The notes beneath the pieces are model-generated. The model was given only the letters and a program-made list of their open reading frames with translations. It was not told where the DNA came from and did not search any database. Shown piece after piece: positions 63,651-64,000 of a stretch of DNA of 64,000 nt. The position numbers and the translations under genes are program-made. Position 1 is the first letter of the stretch. Every line of letters begins with the position of its first letter. Origin of the DNA: Gluconobacter thailandicus F149-1 = NBRC 100600 (lineage in GTDB: Bacteria; Pseudomonadota; Alphaproteobacteria; Acetobacterales; Acetobacteraceae); contig NZ_BANH01000061.1 in assembly GCF_000964465.1 (NCBI RefSeq), positions 33,282 to 97,281 on the forward strand. Reading direction: 5' to 3'.

Positions 63651-63986
63651 ATGGCCCTTAAGACGTTCCCCATAGAAAGACAAAGAAAACTGGAAGAAAA
63701 GCTAGTGCGACGCTTGGTTGAGGGGACTGCTGCTTGGCTAACCTTTAAACAAGCAACTTCGGCGAGAACTCTATACAGCGAGCATTTTTTATATCCTCCG
63801 TTGTTCGAAATCGGTTTTGGCCGAGGTTGGAAAGCAGTTGCTCAGGTGCCCGTAACGAAAGCAACACCTAGGGCGGGGGCACCCAAGACACTCGATTTTG
63901 TATTTTTTAAGAATTCAAAGAGCAGCACAGCGGCTGTAATGATAGAGGTTAAATTTCTAAGAGCCTGTTTGGAAAATCACGGGTGA
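63651..63986 (+). pseudogene. PD-(D/E)XK-nuclease-like gene, probably interrupted by an insertion sequence
   Basis: 111 residues to a stop at 63986. The N-terminus is helical (IERQRKLEEKLVRRLVEGTA), then LFEIGFGRGWKAVAQVPV, and APKTLDFVFF followed by VMIEVKF: the Asp and the E-x-K pair of a PD-(D/E)XK nuclease core. The last residues come from a different-looking sequence starting at 63961 (see the IS end), so the original C-terminus seems lost. TTGACA at 63618-63623 is a possible promoter element. More AT-rich than the core genes. Confidence 0.45.
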
Positions 63987-64000
63987 GCATTTCTGCGCAT
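63961..64000. mobile_element. Putative insertion sequence left end
   Basis: GAGCCTGTTTGGAAAATC begins right after TTTCTAA at 63954-63960. A GAGCCTGTTT-like terminus next to TAA/CTAA resembles IS5-superfamily elements, which target TNA or CTAR and are common in acetic acid bacteria. Only 40 bases are visible; no transposase or second repeat can be seen, so this is tentative. Confidence 0.4.

Overview
The window looks like a chromosomal segment of an acetic acid bacterium (Acetobacteraceae, most likely Gluconobacter or a close relative). This rests on a typical alphaproteobacterial division/cell-wall (dcw) cluster, FtsA and FtsZ with alphaproteobacterial features, moderately high GC coding sequence, and an ispH-thrB-rnhA string. 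The genus is inferred from general character, not from a database match.

Layout. 1-18843 is a nearly complete dcw cluster, all on the plus strand and mostly joined by 1-4 base stop/start overlaps: mraZ (3' end only), rsmH, ftsL, ftsI, murE, murF, mraY, murD, ftsW, murG, murC, murB, ddl, ftsQ, ftsA, ftsZ. It supplies the cytoplasmic and lipid-linked steps of peptidoglycan synthesis and the core of the division ring. lpxC (lipid A), bamD (outer membrane assembly), recN and ligA (DNA repair) continue on the same strand to 24774. A CorC/TlyC-type CBS membrane protein, a nicotinamidase, an Ivy-type lysozyme inhibitor and an ATP-dependent dihydroxyacetone kinase follow to 29003.

29004-42032 is a mixed housekeeping region: tRNA-Arg, tRNA-Pro, gpt, an MFS transporter, tRNA-Asn, rnhA-thrB-ispH, a lipoprotein next to an outer membrane barrel, an OPT-family oligopeptide transporter, a coiled-coil protein, a cobalamin adenosyltransferase, a DUF4142 lipoprotein, a DUF423 protein, a small membrane protein and a thioredoxin-fold protein. 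42079-53065 is mostly minus strand: an M3 peptidase, two tandem class I aminotransferases, then one long string ffh-rpsP-rimM-trmD-rplS-leuC-leuD-leuB ending in a good intrinsic terminator. A Spy/CpxP-like protein lies upstream of ffh.

From the tRNA-Ser at 53946 to the end the sequence is accessory in character. Immediately after the tRNA are a small excisionase-like helix-turn-helix gene and an AT-richer unknown gene, as expected of an integrated element or its remnant. Then come a zinc-type alcohol dehydrogenase, cupin and MRJP/yellow-family operon with a divergent HxlR regulator; a sulfotransferase with a small secreted protein; two paralogous alpha/beta hydrolases with cysteine nucleophiles and a divergent LysR regulator; and finally a PD-(D/E)XK-like gene that seems to be cut by an insertion sequence whose end begins at 63961.

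The most unusual signal is a repeat of 8-10 G residues followed by a short AT-rich/ACGGA spacer and a GTCCGCTT...AAGCGGAC inverted repeat. It occurs three times in the same orientation (58709, 60436, 63394) and exactly brackets two gene modules. An AT-rich intergenic region with four TTGTGTC heptamers lies within the first module. No CRISPR array, riboswitch or rRNA was recognised.
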